A stretch of 64,000 nucleotides of DNA from Glaciecola sp964195425 (GCA_964195425.1 CAXMOM010000069.1:1-64000); one strand, 5' to 3'. Counted from the first letter of the stretch, positions 6,647-16,413 are shown. Notes: generated from the sequence alone by a model not told the origin. Program-made: numbers and translations.

Positions 6647-9169
6647 TTAACGGTTGGGTTTTGAACGCGATGACTTGGTACGTTTAGACGTGGGACCAGA
6701 TTTGCGTTTACCTTTACCGTTTTTACCAACCGTTGACGGGCTGGCTTGATTGTCGGCAGGCTTTTTAGCTTGTGTGCTAGCTTTGCCAGCACCGGATGGT
6801 TTACCTTCTTTCCTACCACTCGCCTTGCCTTTACTCTTTTTACGCGCAGGACGGTTAGTATTGTTTTCTTGACCATCTACCATCAAATCAATTTTACGTT
6901 CATCAAGATTAACGGCCACCACTTTTATGCGCAAAGGATCGCCTAATCGGTAAGTTAGGCCAGAACCTTCACCTACTAAACACTGTTTTATTTGGTCGTA
7001 ATGATAAAAGTCATTTGCAAGCGATGTTATATGAATAAGTCCGTCAATTTGAAAATCGTTTATACGAACGAATAAGCCAAAGTTAGTAACCGACGCCACT
7101 ACTCCGTCAAATACATCACCCACATGGTCTTGCATAAACTCGCATTTTAACCAGTCTGACACATCTCTGGTCGCATCATCAGCACGGCGCTCTGCCATTG
7201 AGCATTGCTCACCTAAGGCTTCAATTTCTTGCTCTGTGTAGAACTTTGCCCCTTTACACGCCTTGTTACCTTGCTGTTTATTGACAATCGCTTTAATCAC
7301 GCGATGCACAACTAAGTCCGGATAGCGTCTTATTGGCGATGTAAAATGCGCGTAAGCCTCAAGCGCTAAACCAAAATGCCCCAGGTTATTACCGTCGTAA
7401 ATCGCCTGTTTCATAGAACGCAGCAGCATAGTTTGAATAAGCTCTTTGTCGACTCTATTAGCAATTTTAGCAGCCACTAGAGCAAAATCTTTAGGCGTTG
7501 GCTGATTGCCCGCTTTAAAATCTATACCTACTTCTGCCAAATATGACCGAAATGTAATTAGTCGATCTTCATCTGGCTTATCGTGCACTCTAAACAACGC
7601 TTCTGCATTATTTCCTTCAATGAACTGTGCCGCACATACGTTGGCCATAATCATACATTCTTCGATTATTTTATGGGCGTCGTTACGCACCAGTGGCACT
7701 ATATTTTCTATTTTACGATGTGCATTAAAGACAAATTTGGTTTCTAGACTTTCAAACTCTATGGCACCACGATTTTGACGTGAACGCTTTAATGCTTTGT
7801 ATAAATTGTTTAAATGACCAAGGTCATCTACTCTATCTTTATAACGTTCTACAAGCGCTTCATCACCGCTTAAAATGTTCCAAACTTTAGTATAGGTAAA
7901 ACGAGCGTGAGAGCGCATAACTGCTTCATAAAACGTATATTCACCTAGCTTACCATTTGCATCTATGTGCATTTCGCACACCATACATAAGCGGTCTACA
8001 TCGGGGTTAAGTGAGCATAGTCCATTTGATAAGGCCTCTGGTAGCATCGGAATAACTTGTTCAGGAAAATATACCGACGTTGCTCTAGTTTGTGCTTCGT
8101 TGTCAAGTGCAGTGCCAAGCTTCACATAGCTGCTAACATCCGCAATCGCCACCCAAAGTTTCCATCCGCCTGTTTCTTGAGGCTCACAATAAACCGCATC
8201 GTCGAAATCTCTAGCGTCTTCGCCATCAATAGTAACAAGAGGCAACTTACGTAAATCTACGCGGCCTTCTTTTGATTGATCTGGCACGTCTTCAGTTAGT
8301 TGACTAACGCTTAAAGTTACCGCTTTTGGCCAAGTATGTGGAATATCAAAGTTACGTAGCGCAGTTTCAATTTCCATTCCAGGCGCCAAATGCTCGCCAA
8401 GTACTTCGGTAATTTTCCCTGTCGGGTTCATGTTTCGACGTGGACGCTGCAAAATTTCAACGACTACAACGTGGCCTTGTTTTGCGCCATGGGTATGTTC
8501 TTTGGGGATCATAATCTCGTGACAAATTCGATTGTCATCGGGGATTACCATGCTCACGCCTTGCTCGTAGAAATAACGTCCTACAATGGCATCTTTTCGT
8601 GGCTCTAGTACTCTGTTAACGCGAAATTCTGTGCGCCCTTTTCTGTCAGTTTGTCCTAGCGCACCCTCTACTACATCATCATGGAAGAGTGTTGACATTT
8701 GTCCCATGGTAATAAAAAAGTCTTTTTCGGTATCAGAGTGCTTTAAAAAGCCAAAGCCATCTCTGTGTCCAATAACACGGCCTCTAACTAGTTCGTCTTG
8801 CTTTTGCACTTCGTATTTTTTGTCGCGATTAAATAGCACTTGTCCTTCACGCTCCATCGCGCGCAGACGCCTTTGAATGCCAATGCGACTATCTTCATCT
8901 TTTGCATTTAGTATTTTACAAATTTCTGTATAAGCTAAACCACCCGCATTTGTTTGCGCGTGTTCAGTTAACATACTGAGTAAATATTCTCTGCTAGCTA
9001 CCGGATTTTCATACTTGACTTGTTCACGCTCGAAATGAGGGTCTTTTATGCTGCTTGAGGAGCGTGTACTAGATGATGTTTTTTTAGAATCGCGTTTTGC
9101 TTGCGGTGCTGATTTTGTTTTGGAGATGTTCGTTTTTATGTTTTTCACTGTTTTGTTTTCTTTATTCAT
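6647..9169 (-). CDS. rnr: Ribonuclease R
   Basis: This 840-residue 3'-5' exoribonuclease degrades structured RNA and takes part in rRNA quality control and trans-translation. Visible parts in order are a basic N-terminal tail, a winged-helix RNase II N-terminal domain (about 60-130), cold-shock domains (GRVIGHRDGFGFLKH), the RNB catalytic domain with the Asp cluster in IDGEDARDFDDAVY, an S1 domain (GDVFDGVVASVTNFGLFVRI), and a long Lys/Arg/Ser-rich C-terminal tail from about 750. It is encoded directly upstream of rlmB. The length and basic tail are normal for gammaproteobacterial RNase R. Confidence 0.97.
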   Translation of the reverse strand: MNKENKTVKNIKTNISKTKSAPQAKRDSKKTSSSTRSSSSIKDPHFEREQVKYENPVASREYLLSMLTEHAQTNAGGLAYTEICKILNAKDEDSRIGIQRRLRAMEREGQVLFNRDKKYEVQKQDELVRGRVIGHRDGFGFLKHSDTEKDFFITMGQMSTLFHDDVVEGALGQTDRKGRTEFRVNRVLEPRKDAIVGRYFYEQGVSMVIPDDNRICHEIMIPKEHTHGAKQGHVVVVEILQRPRRNMNPTGKITEVLGEHLAPGMEIETALRNFDIPHTWPKAVTLSVSQLTEDVPDQSKEGRVDLRKLPLVTIDGEDARDFDDAVYCEPQETGGWKLWVAIADVSSYVKLGTALDNEAQTRATSVYFPEQVIPMLPEALSNGLCSLNPDVDRLCMVCEMHIDANGKLGEYTFYEAVMRSHARFTYTKVWNILSGDEALVERYKDRVDDLGHLNNLYKALKRSRQNRGAIEFESLETKFVFNAHRKIENIVPLVRNDAHKIIEECMIMANVCAAQFIEGNNAEALFRVHDKPDEDRLITFRSYLAEVGIDFKAGNQPTPKDFALVAAKIANRVDKELIQTMLLRSMKQAIYDGNNLGHFGLALEAYAHFTSPIRRYPDLVVHRVIKAIVNKQQGNKACKGAKFYTEQEIEALGEQCSMAERRADDATRDVSDWLKCEFMQDHVGDVFDGVVASVTNFGLFVRINDFQIDGLIHITSLANDFYHYDQIKQCLVGEGSGLTYRLGDPLRIKVVAVNLDERKIDLMVDGQENNTNRPARKKSKGKASGRKEGKPSGAGKASTQAKKPADNQASPSTVGKNGKGKRKSGPTSKRTKSSRSKPNR

Positions 9170-9221
9170 GACTAAAGTATAAACGATTGAATTACGAATA
9201 ACATCTTTTTAAACAGTGCCA

Positions 9222-10436
9222 TTATAATTTAGACCTAATACTTGCTGCCATATGTAAGCCTTTTTCTAATGCTATTTCTAGCGATGCGTCGGTCGCTAAG
9301 GCAACACCCATTCTGCGTTTACCAGTTACTTCTGGTTTACCAAATAAGCGTAAATCGGTATTTGGGAGTGACAATACTTCAGACAAATTACCAAAACTTA
9401 CAGCAGAAGATTCACCCTCAACCAATAAAGCGACTGAAACCGATGGTTGTCTAAATGCTATATTAGGAATTGGCAAACCTAAAAACGCCCGTACATGCAG
9501 GGCAAACTCAGATAAGTCCTGCGAAATCATGGTTACCATGCCAGTATCATGAGGTCGTGGTGAAACTTCACTGAAAATTACGTCGTCCCCTTTTATGAAA
9601 AGCTCAACGCCAAAAAGGCCATTTCCACCCAGCGCTGTCGTCACCTTTTCTGCCATTTCTTGGGCGCGTTTTAAAGCTAAGCCGCTCATTGCTTGAGGTT
9701 GCCAACTTTCGCGGTAGTCACCTTCTTCCTGTCTGTGCCCTATAGGCTCGCAGTAGCTGGTGCCGGCTATATGCTTAACCGTGAGCAATGTAATTTCATA
9801 ATCGAAATCAACGAAGCTTTCGACTATTACTTTGCCTTTACCAGCCCTCCCGCCTTCTTGTGCATATTGCCAGGCTTGCTGCGTGTCGCCGACTGTTTTA
9901 AGTAAACTTTGTCCTTTACCCGACGAACTCATAATAGGTTTTACGATGCACGGAAAACCAATCTCTTGTAGCGCAAGGGTAAACTCTTCAATATTACTTG
10001 CAAATTTATAATGTGATGTGGGGATATCAAGCTCTTCAGCTACAAGCCGTCGAATACCTTCCCTGTTCATGGTTAAGTGTGCTGCCTTAGCACTTGGTAC
10101 AATAGTAAAGCCATCGGCTTCAAGCTTTAGCAGCGTATCAGTGGCAATGGCTTCTATTTCAGGCACAATAAATGCGGGCTTCTCTGCACGAATAATTTTT
10201 TCTAAAGCGTCACCATCGAGCATAGATAAACAATAGGCTTTGTCGGCTATTTGCATAGCTGGGGCATTGGGGTAGCGGTCAAGGGCGATGACTTCGCAGC
10301 CTAAGCGTTTTAGTTCAATAGCCACTTCTTTACCAAGTTCGCCTGCGCCTAAGAGCATGACTTTGATAGCAGATGAAGAAAAAGGAGTGCCAATTTGGTC
10401 TAACGTGTTGTGCGTTAAAGAAGTGCCAGAAGACAT
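9222..10436 (-). CDS. purT: Formate-dependent phosphoribosylglycinamide formyltransferase
   Basis: This 404-residue ATP-grasp enzyme makes formyl-GAR from GAR, formate and ATP in purine synthesis. Markers include VMLLGAGELGKEVAIELKRLG near the N-terminus, the P-loop-like SSSGKGQS, GHRQEEGDYRESWQPQ and FSEVSPRPHDTGMVTMISQ (quoted in short pieces). It has about 12 more N-terminal residues than E. coli PurT. purA, purK and purE are also in this window but far away; purT stands alone here. Confidence 0.97.
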   Translation of the reverse strand: MSSGTSLTHNTLDQIGTPFSSSAIKVMLLGAGELGKEVAIELKRLGCEVIALDRYPNAPAMQIADKAYCLSMLDGDALEKIIRAEKPAFIVPEIEAIATDTLLKLEADGFTIVPSAKAAHLTMNREGIRRLVAEELDIPTSHYKFASNIEEFTLALQEIGFPCIVKPIMSSSGKGQSLLKTVGDTQQAWQYAQEGGRAGKGKVIVESFVDFDYEITLLTVKHIAGTSYCEPIGHRQEEGDYRESWQPQAMSGLALKRAQEMAEKVTTALGGNGLFGVELFIKGDDVIFSEVSPRPHDTGMVTMISQDLSEFALHVRAFLGLPIPNIAFRQPSVSVALLVEGESSAVSFGNLSEVLSLPNTDLRLFGKPEVTGKRRMGVALATDASLEIALEKGLHMAASIRSKL

Positions 10437-10544
10437 TATACAACTACCCTAAAATAAATCTTAATAAGCTTTATTAAAGCATAATCTGTGTAGAAGGTAA
10501 GTACTCTAAACGAAGAATTTTTTCAGCAGGTATTTCAATCCTTA

Positions 10545-11231
10545 CTATTGAGTGACTGGTCTGCGTGCTTTGCGAACCGCTTTCGGATGCATTAATTTTT
10601 CTAAGCCCGTCATATAAGTCGCTATTCTTCTATGTATGGCGGTGTCGTCGGTAATTGAGTTGTAAAGCCAATGATACAAATCTTCAAAGTCGTAAGGACT
10701 ACCGTGACCGTCTAAAAACAAATCAGCAAGTTGTAACTGCGCTTCTAAATTACCCATAGCAGCAGCTTCTCGCAAATACATAACAGCACGTTTATTATCT
10801 TGTTGCACAAATCTGCCGCTAATGTGATATCGACCTAATTGCTCTAATGCAGCCATTAAACCCTGATTTGCAGCCTCGCGCATATAATAAACGCCTTGTG
10901 TAGGGTTTTTATCGACGCATACACCCCACGCGAGCATATCGCCCCACAAAAACTGGAATGCAGGCACTTGCATAATATCGGCCCTAGCCTCTATGTCTTC
11001 GACTATCTGACAGCGATCAGCTTTTATGCGTGTTAAATGTTGGTTGGTGTTAATTAAGCGAATTAGTTCGTCTTGTGAGTAAACCTGCACCGCTTCGAGT
11101 TCTTGAGACTGAGCCTGCATTGACAAACTAGTGCTTATCACGATTAAAAACGCACACACTGGTGCTAACAATGGTGACGTGAATATATTTTGGTTCACGC
11201 TGGGGTTTTTAGAGTAATACATTATCGACAT
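10545..11231 (-). CDS. motX: Sodium-type flagellar motor protein MotX
   Basis: This 228-residue exported protein has a hydrophobic signal segment (about residues 15-42, ending near SMQAQ) followed by Sel1/TPR-like repeats: YMREAANQGLMAALEQLGRY and YLREAAAMGNLEAQLQLADL. The block FLWGDMLAWGVCVD and the terminal GSPYDFEDLYHWLYNSI match what I recall of Vibrio MotX, the periplasmic T-ring protein needed for sodium-driven flagellar rotation. MotX is commonly encoded apart from other flagellar genes, as here. An unrelated Sel1 protein is the alternative but is less likely given these blocks. Confidence 0.85.
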   Translation of the reverse strand: MSIMYYSKNPSVNQNIFTSPLLAPVCAFLIVISTSLSMQAQSQELEAVQVYSQDELIRLINTNQHLTRIKADRCQIVEDIEARADIMQVPAFQFLWGDMLAWGVCVDKNPTQGVYYMREAANQGLMAALEQLGRYHISGRFVQQDNKRAVMYLREAAAMGNLEAQLQLADLFLDGHGSPYDFEDLYHWLYNSITDDTAIHRRIATYMTGLEKLMHPKAVRKARRPVTQ

Positions 11232-11410
11232 GACCCTTTTACTATAAAAAAAATGATTATTACAAGCATATCGGCATTCTATTTTATTGTATTAACGTCA
11301 TTTATTATAAATTACCAACAAGCGCTTATTTGTATCATTTATTATAAGGTAAGCAAACCCAACAACAATCAGCAAGAAAGTAATGTTAGGCAAACCCACC
11401 CAAAAACGTA

Positions 11411-11439
11411 TTGACACAAAAGTATTTTAGTGTTTTTAT
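11411..11439 (+). promoter_or_regulatory. Predicted sigma70 promoter for leader RNA / ubiD
   Basis: A perfect -35 hexamer TTGACA (11411-11416) is followed after 17 nt by TTTTAT (11434-11439); TATCAT at 20 nt is an alternative -10. Transcription would start near 11446 and run into the structured region before ubiD. Confidence 0.5.
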
Positions 11440-11446
11440 CATAATT

Positions 11447-11627
11447 ATCGCGTTATTACGCAAAAATTAATTCGAATTCCATATGGCTCCCAAGGATTCA
11501 TGTTTAACGAATCGTAAGCATGTTTCGTTGTATTCGTATCAGTTCATTTGCATATAAATGCGTTCTTATATCGGTTTACTCCTTAGGGCCGTAAAGATTT
11601 AGCCGAGCCTTTGCTTGGCTTTTTTTT
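11447..11627 (+). ncRNA. Candidate structured leader RNA or small RNA before ubiD
   Basis: Between a good promoter and an intrinsic terminator lie about 180 nt with no ORF but clear pairing. GGCTCCCAAGGA (11485-11496) pairs imperfectly with TCCTTAGGGCC (11580-11590), closing a domain. Inside are AACGAA/TTCGTT (11506-11511 with 11524-11529) and CATTT/AAATG (11545-11549 with 11556-11560), giving a three-way-junction shape. ACGAAT/ATTCGT (11507-11512 with 11532-11537) is an alternative pairing. The domain is followed by a terminator, then 74 nt to the ubiD ATG. It could be an attenuator or riboswitch for ubiD, or a free small RNA. It matches no family I recognise. Confidence 0.4.
11601..11627 (+). 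terminator. Intrinsic terminator upstream of ubiD
   Basis: AGCCGAGC (11601-11608) pairs with GCTTGGCT (11613-11620), with one G-T wobble, around a CTTT loop. Seven T follow. It faces plus and lies 74 nt before the ubiD start, with no protein gene ending before it on that strand, so it ends a leader or small RNA. Confidence 0.75.
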
Positions 11628-11701
11628 GTTTTGGGTAAACGAAAAAGTAAAAATACTGTAATATTCCATCTATATTCACCTTTATTGAGAATGTCCCGTT
11701 T

Positions 11702-13171
11702 ATGAAATATAAAGACCTACGTGATTTTATCGAACAGCTCGAAAAAATGGGCGAACTTAAACGCGTGTCGATGGAAATTGATACCGAATTAGAAATGACA
11801 GAAATTGCTGATAGAACCCTCCGCGCAGGTGGACCTGCCATTTTGTTTGAAAACGCTAAAGGCCATAGTATGCCAGTACTAGCAAATTTGTTTGGCACAC
11901 CTAAACGAGTGGCCCTCGGGATGGGACAACAGTCGGTAGAAGCCTTGCGCGAAGTAGGCAAATTACTGGCGTTTTTGAAAGAGCCCGAGCCACCTACAGG
12001 CTTAAAAGACTTAATGAGTAAAATCCCTGTATTTAAGCAAGTCTTGAATATGCCTGCAAAAGTCGTCAAAAAAGCAGTCTGCCAACAAAATATAATTAGT
12101 GGTGATGATGTAGATTTAGCCATGCTACCTGTTCAGCGTTGTTGGCCTGGTGACGCAGCACCACTTATTACTTGGGGGCTGACGGTTACCCGTGGGCCAC
12201 TTAAAAAACGCCAGAATTTAGGCATTTATCGACAGCAAGTGATTGCCAAAAACAAAATTATTATGCGCTGGTTGTCACACCGCGGCGGCGCACTTGACTT
12301 TAGAGAATGGTGTCAAGCCCATCCCGGTGAGCCATACCCGGTTTCGGTAGCGCTAGGTGCCGATCCAGCAACTATTTTAGGCGCAGTTACCCCAGTACCC
12401 GACACCTTGTCTGAATATGCATTTGCAGGCTTATTGCGCGGTGACAAAACAGAAGTTGTTAAATCAATTTCGAACGACTTGCAGGTTCCGGCTTCCGCAG
12501 AAATTATACTTGAAGGCTATATTGCGCAAGGCGAGATGGCCCCTGAAGGCCCTTATGGCGATCATACAGGTTATTACAACGAGGTGGACGATTTCCCCGT
12601 AATGACGGTGACCCATATCACGCATAGAGACAATCCAATTTACCATTCGACTTACACCGGGCGCCCACCCGATGAACCGGCAATTTTAGGGGTCGCATTA
12701 AACGAAGTGTTTGTCCCTATTTTGCAAAAGCAGTTCCCAGAAATTGTAGATTTCTATTTGCCTCCAGAAGGCTGCTCATATCGAATGGCCATTGTAACCA
12801 TTAAAAAACAATATCCAGGCCATGCTAAACGTGTAATGATGGGCGTTTGGTCTTTTTTACGACAATTCATGTACACTAAATTTGTGATAGTATGTGACGA
12901 TGACGTAAACGCGCGCGATTGGAATGATGTTATTTGGGCAATTACCACAAGAATGGACCCTGCTCGGGACACCACACTAATTGAAAATACACCAATAGAC
13001 TATTTAGACTTTGCCTCACCGGTGTCGGGTCTGGGTTCCAAAATGGGACTAGATGCTACCAACAAAATGCCAGGCGAGACAGACCGTGAGTGGGGAACGC
13101 CTATTATTATGGATGATAAAGTCAAACAGAAAGTAGATGACATTTGGCAGGAACTTGGGCTGCTTGACTAA
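11702..13171 (+). CDS. ubiD: 3-octaprenyl-4-hydroxybenzoate decarboxylase UbiD
   Basis: This 489-residue prenylated-FMN-dependent decarboxylase acts in ubiquinone synthesis. It matches the E. coli protein almost throughout: MKYKDLRDFIEQLEK, EIADRTLRAGGPA, MRWLSHRGGALDF, EGPYGDHTGYYNEVD, YHSTYTGRPPDEPA and PVSGLGSKMGLDATNK. The partner UbiX, which makes the cofactor, is not in the window. fre follows after 48 nt in the same direction, the same neighbour as in E. coli. Expression may depend on the structured leader and terminator just upstream. Confidence 0.98.
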   Translation: MKYKDLRDFIEQLEKMGELKRVSMEIDTELEMTEIADRTLRAGGPAILFENAKGHSMPVLANLFGTPKRVALGMGQQSVEALREVGKLLAFLKEPEPPTGLKDLMSKIPVFKQVLNMPAKVVKKAVCQQNIISGDDVDLAMLPVQRCWPGDAAPLITWGLTVTRGPLKKRQNLGIYRQQVIAKNKIIMRWLSHRGGALDFREWCQAHPGEPYPVSVALGADPATILGAVTPVPDTLSEYAFAGLLRGDKTEVVKSISNDLQVPASAEIILEGYIAQGEMAPEGPYGDHTGYYNEVDDFPVMTVTHITHRDNPIYHSTYTGRPPDEPAILGVALNEVFVPILQKQFPEIVDFYLPPEGCSYRMAIVTIKKQYPGHAKRVMMGVWSFLRQFMYTKFVIVCDDDVNARDWNDVIWAITTRMDPARDTTLIENTPIDYLDFASPVSGLGSKMGLDATNKMPGETDREWGTPIIMDDKVKQKVDDIWQELGLLD

Positions 13172-13219
13172 AACAAGCCCAGTAGTTACTGCGTTTGATA
13201 CACATAAAATAGGAAGACA

Positions 13220-13918
13220 ATGACCACTATTACTACCAGCGTTCTCAGTATTGAGTCGTTAAGCCCGAATGTACTAAAAATTATGTTAGACGCAAAGCAG
13301 CCCGTTAGCTTTAAGGCCGGCCAGTATTTGCAAGTTGTTATGAGCGAAAAAGACAAACGTCCCTTCTCGATTGCAAACGCTCCCAACAATGACCATTTAT
13401 TAGAACTGCATATTGGCGCTACACCCTCAAACGCATATGCCTTTGAGGTCATCGAACTAGCCAAGTCGGCTAAGGCGCTCACTGCCGAAGTAGGTCTGGG
13501 TCAAGCATTTTTGCGTGACAGTGATATGCCTGCCATTATTGTTGCGGGTGGCACGGGTTATTCTTATGCTAAATCAATACTATTCGATTGTTTGCATCAA
13601 CAGCCAAATAGAACCGTGTATTTGTATTGGGGGGCTAAAACGCCCGATGATTTGTATGAATTAGATTCTCTTCGCCAATTAACTAGCACACATAAACACT
13701 TTAACTTTATACCTGTTATTGAATCCTCAATGCCACAATGGACTGGAAAAACGGGTTTAGTGCATGAAGCAGTGATGAGTGATTTTCCGTCACTTATAAA
13801 CACCCAAGTATATGTTGCCGGACGGTTTGAAATGGCGGCGGTGGTTAAAACAGCATTTTTACCTCTTGGCCTGACTGCTGATAATTTGTTCGGTGATGCT
13901 TTTGCATTTTTAAAATAA
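13220..13918 (+). CDS. fre: NAD(P)H-flavin reductase
   Basis: This 232-residue protein has the length of E. coli Fre. An N-terminal FAD-binding-type barrel carries the flavin motif RPFSIAN (about residues 55-61), and the NAD-binding domain has the GGTGYSYAKSI signature (about 112-122). Fre reduces free flavins and is used by UbiX/UbiD chemistry and other flavin-dependent steps. It follows ubiD closely, which fits a flavin-supply role. The AGGAAG ribosome-binding site precedes the ATG. Confidence 0.95.
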   Translation: MTTITTSVLSIESLSPNVLKIMLDAKQPVSFKAGQYLQVVMSEKDKRPFSIANAPNNDHLLELHIGATPSNAYAFEVIELAKSAKALTAEVGLGQAFLRDSDMPAIIVAGGTGYSYAKSILFDCLHQQPNRTVYLYWGAKTPDDLYELDSLRQLTSTHKHFNFIPVIESSMPQWTGKTGLVHEAVMSDFPSLINTQVYVAGRFEMAAVVKTAFLPLGLTADNLFGDAFAFLK

Positions 13919-13960
13919 GCAGTCAACCCGCCTAAGTATTAATTTAAGGGAGTAACACTA

Positions 13961-15418
13961 ATGCTTAACGTATGCCTTCAATTCTTAAGACCCTCTTGGT
14001 TTGCCAGCGCAACTAAGCTTAAGATAAAAACCTTAACATTCTCATCCATAGCAGTCCTAATCGGCACAACTATAGCCATGTCGGCTGCTGCCCAAGCTAA
14101 GCCTCTATCAGAGAACAACGCGGTCTCGCCCCAAAATTTACATGATATCGCCGGGGCCATGTCGGCAAAACGAATTGAACAAGACATCCAAACATTAGTC
14201 AGTTTTGGGACTCGTCATACGCTATCAGAAACAGAATCGGACACGCGAGGGATTGGTGCGGCCAGACGCTGGATTAAAGCCGAGTTTGATAAAATATCAG
14301 CCCAATGCGGTGGGTGTGTAGAAGTATTTTATCAGTCACGTGTTATTTCAGGTGAAACGCGAATTCCTGACGCGACAGAGGTAGTAAGTGTCATTGCCAT
14401 TCAAAAAGGCGTAAGTGACCCGAATAGATATGTAATCATGAGCGGTGATATAGACTCGCGAGTTAGTGACATAATGGATTACACCAGTGACTCACCCGGC
14501 GCCAATGATAATGCGTCAGGCGTGGCGGGTGCACTTGAAGCGGCTAGGGTATTAAGCAAGTATAAATTTAATGGCAGTATTGTTTACGCAGCATTAGCCG
14601 GTGAAGAACAAGGCTTATTTGGCGGACAAATTTTAGCTGAATATGCCAAGGAGAATAACTGGCAGCTTAAAGCTGTATTAAATAACGATATGATTGGTAA
14701 CATTGAAGGCGTTAATGGCGTTATTAACAACACCACTGCACGAATCTTTGCAGAAGGCACAAGACAAACAGAAACCCCGCAAGAGGCGCGTTTAAGACGC
14801 TTCACTGGCGGCGAAGTAGATTCGCCTAGTCGCAACCTAGCACGTTACATAGACATCATGGCTGATAAATACATTGAAAACCTTGACACTATGGTCGTTT
14901 ATCGTTTAGATAGATTTAGAAGAGGCGGTCACCATAGGCCTTTTAACGATTTAGGTTATGCGGGTGTACGTATTATGGAAACTAACGAAAACTACACTCG
15001 CCAACATCAAGATTTGCGCACGCAAGACGGTATTGTTTATGGCGACACTATAGACGGTGTAGATTTTGACTACGCCGCAAAACTCACAGCGCTTAACGCA
15101 GTATCGCTAGCGAGTATGTCGTGGGCACCTAAACCGCCTACAGGGGTAGAAATTAAAGGTGCGGTGCAACCCTCTACTACGCTAAATTGGACAGCCTTAC
15201 CAATGCAACAAAATCCACAATTAGCAGGCTATAAAATATATTGGAGACTCACAGATGCACCGCAATGGCAATATAGCCGAGACGTTGGCAATGTGACAGA
15301 ATTTACTTTACAAAATGTAGTCATTGACAATTATTTTTTTGGTGTAGCCAGTGTAAGCAAAGAAGGATTTGAAAGTCCGGTAGTCTATCCTGGTGCAGCT
15401 GGGTCATTTGGCGAATAG
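13961..15418 (+). CDS. Exported M28-family peptidase with C-terminal Fn3-like domain
   Basis: This 485-residue protein has an N-terminal signal sequence (about residues 1-47). The M28 zinc aminopeptidase domain (about 70-385) shows SPGANDNASGVAGALEAARV with the bridging Asp183, the catalytic/ligand pair EE at 215-216 in LAGEEQGLFGG, and NNDMIGN with Asp243. The first zinc ligand, usually His in GHxDS, reads SGDIDSR with Asp163 instead. A domain of about 90 residues at the C-terminus (TLNWTALPM, AGYKIYWRLT, FFGVASVSKEG) looks like fibronectin type III. It is probably a periplasmic or secreted peptidase that feeds on peptides. An AAGGGAG ribosome-binding site precedes the start. Confidence 0.85.
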   Translation: MLNVCLQFLRPSWFASATKLKIKTLTFSSIAVLIGTTIAMSAAAQAKPLSENNAVSPQNLHDIAGAMSAKRIEQDIQTLVSFGTRHTLSETESDTRGIGAARRWIKAEFDKISAQCGGCVEVFYQSRVISGETRIPDATEVVSVIAIQKGVSDPNRYVIMSGDIDSRVSDIMDYTSDSPGANDNASGVAGALEAARVLSKYKFNGSIVYAALAGEEQGLFGGQILAEYAKENNWQLKAVLNNDMIGNIEGVNGVINNTTARIFAEGTRQTETPQEARLRRFTGGEVDSPSRNLARYIDIMADKYIENLDTMVVYRLDRFRRGGHHRPFNDLGYAGVRIMETNENYTRQHQDLRTQDGIVYGDTIDGVDFDYAAKLTALNAVSLASMSWAPKPPTGVEIKGAVQPSTTLNWTALPMQQNPQLAGYKIYWRLTDAPQWQYSRDVGNVTEFTLQNVVIDNYFFGVASVSKEGFESPVVYPGAAGSFGE

Positions 15419-15546
15419 CTGTTTTTAAATTTCGAGCGATAAATAAATCCAATGTGCTCGATTTACCGTTTATAGTATGTATGAAACGTCATTTGATATT
15501 TATCAGGTAGCGGCGTTCCGACCCATTACATGATATTGAGGTTAAA

Positions 15547-16350
15547 TTGAGTATAAAAACAATGATGAAGCGCTTTGCGTTGGTTTATATAGTTTTCCTA
15601 ACGGGATTGATGACAGTACCGGCATTGGCGCAAAACGCCAAGCTAGCTCTGGTTGGTAATGTTGTTCCTACCTTGATTGACAAAGCCCCCTACTCTGCGC
15701 GTGCTAATAATATTGTTAAACAAGCATTAAATAACTATGCAGTGACTATTACGGCGACGACTCAAGCATGGTCAGGCAGTGGTTTACGAAATGGAACCTT
15801 TGTTGGGTTTATTGATCATTACTCATTAAACGCGAAGCGAGCCAATTACATATACTCCGACCCCTACATGGTGTTGCCCTTGCATATAGCGTCTCGGCTG
15901 CCAGAAGCAAAGGAAGCCAATAGACTCGACAAAATATATAGAACCACTCTGGGTATTGAAAATAGGTTTGCTAACACCGACGAATTACGTTCTGAGCGTT
16001 CAGTAAGATGGGCGCGCACACCTGACTTTTTGGCAAACATAAAGCAGCTAGCAGATCGGCGTGTAGATAACATCATTGCTGATAAGTTCATGCTAGAAGC
16101 ATTCAATAATTTATTAAAAGACGCAAAAGAAGAACCCATGTATTTGTCACGCGATCCGATTTATAGAGTGGAGCTTCGCTTAGCCATTAAAACTGATACG
16201 CCGAATGCGCAAACGGTTATTGACCAATTTAATACATCACTTTCAACCTTAACTACCTCGGGCGAATTGGACAAGCTAATCAACCCGGCGAGCGATTCTA
16301 CCTCCCTTCTGGATGAAGCACTTTATGTAGACATTGTGAGAAAATGGTAA
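15547..16350 (+). CDS. Periplasmic solute-binding protein, family 3 type
   Basis: This 267-residue protein has a signal peptide ending near PALAQNA and a type II periplasmic-binding fold (SBP_bac_3), seen in FVGFIDHYSLNAKRANYIYS and DPYMVLPLHIA. The TTG start at 15547 is chosen because GAGG lies 6 nt before it; the first ATG is at 15562. No ABC permease or ATPase is adjacent, so it may act alone as a sensor or amino-acid-binding protein. The ligand cannot be told from the sequence. Confidence 0.7.
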   Translation: MSIKTMMKRFALVYIVFLTGLMTVPALAQNAKLALVGNVVPTLIDKAPYSARANNIVKQALNNYAVTITATTQAWSGSGLRNGTFVGFIDHYSLNAKRANYIYSDPYMVLPLHIASRLPEAKEANRLDKIYRTTLGIENRFANTDELRSERSVRWARTPDFLANIKQLADRRVDNIIADKFMLEAFNNLLKDAKEEPMYLSRDPIYRVELRLAIKTDTPNAQTVIDQFNTSLSTLTTSGELDKLINPASDSTSLLDEALYVDIVRKW

Positions 16351-16413
16351 CAATTGAAATATTCTCTAAAGTAACAGGGTCTAGTTTATTACACGAGATA
16401 AGGAAAAAATGTC

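Noticed and set aside
11190..11414. 74-codon plus-strand ORF upstream of the candidate RNA
   Set aside because: It overlaps the start of motX, has low-complexity composition and lacks a ribosome-binding site.
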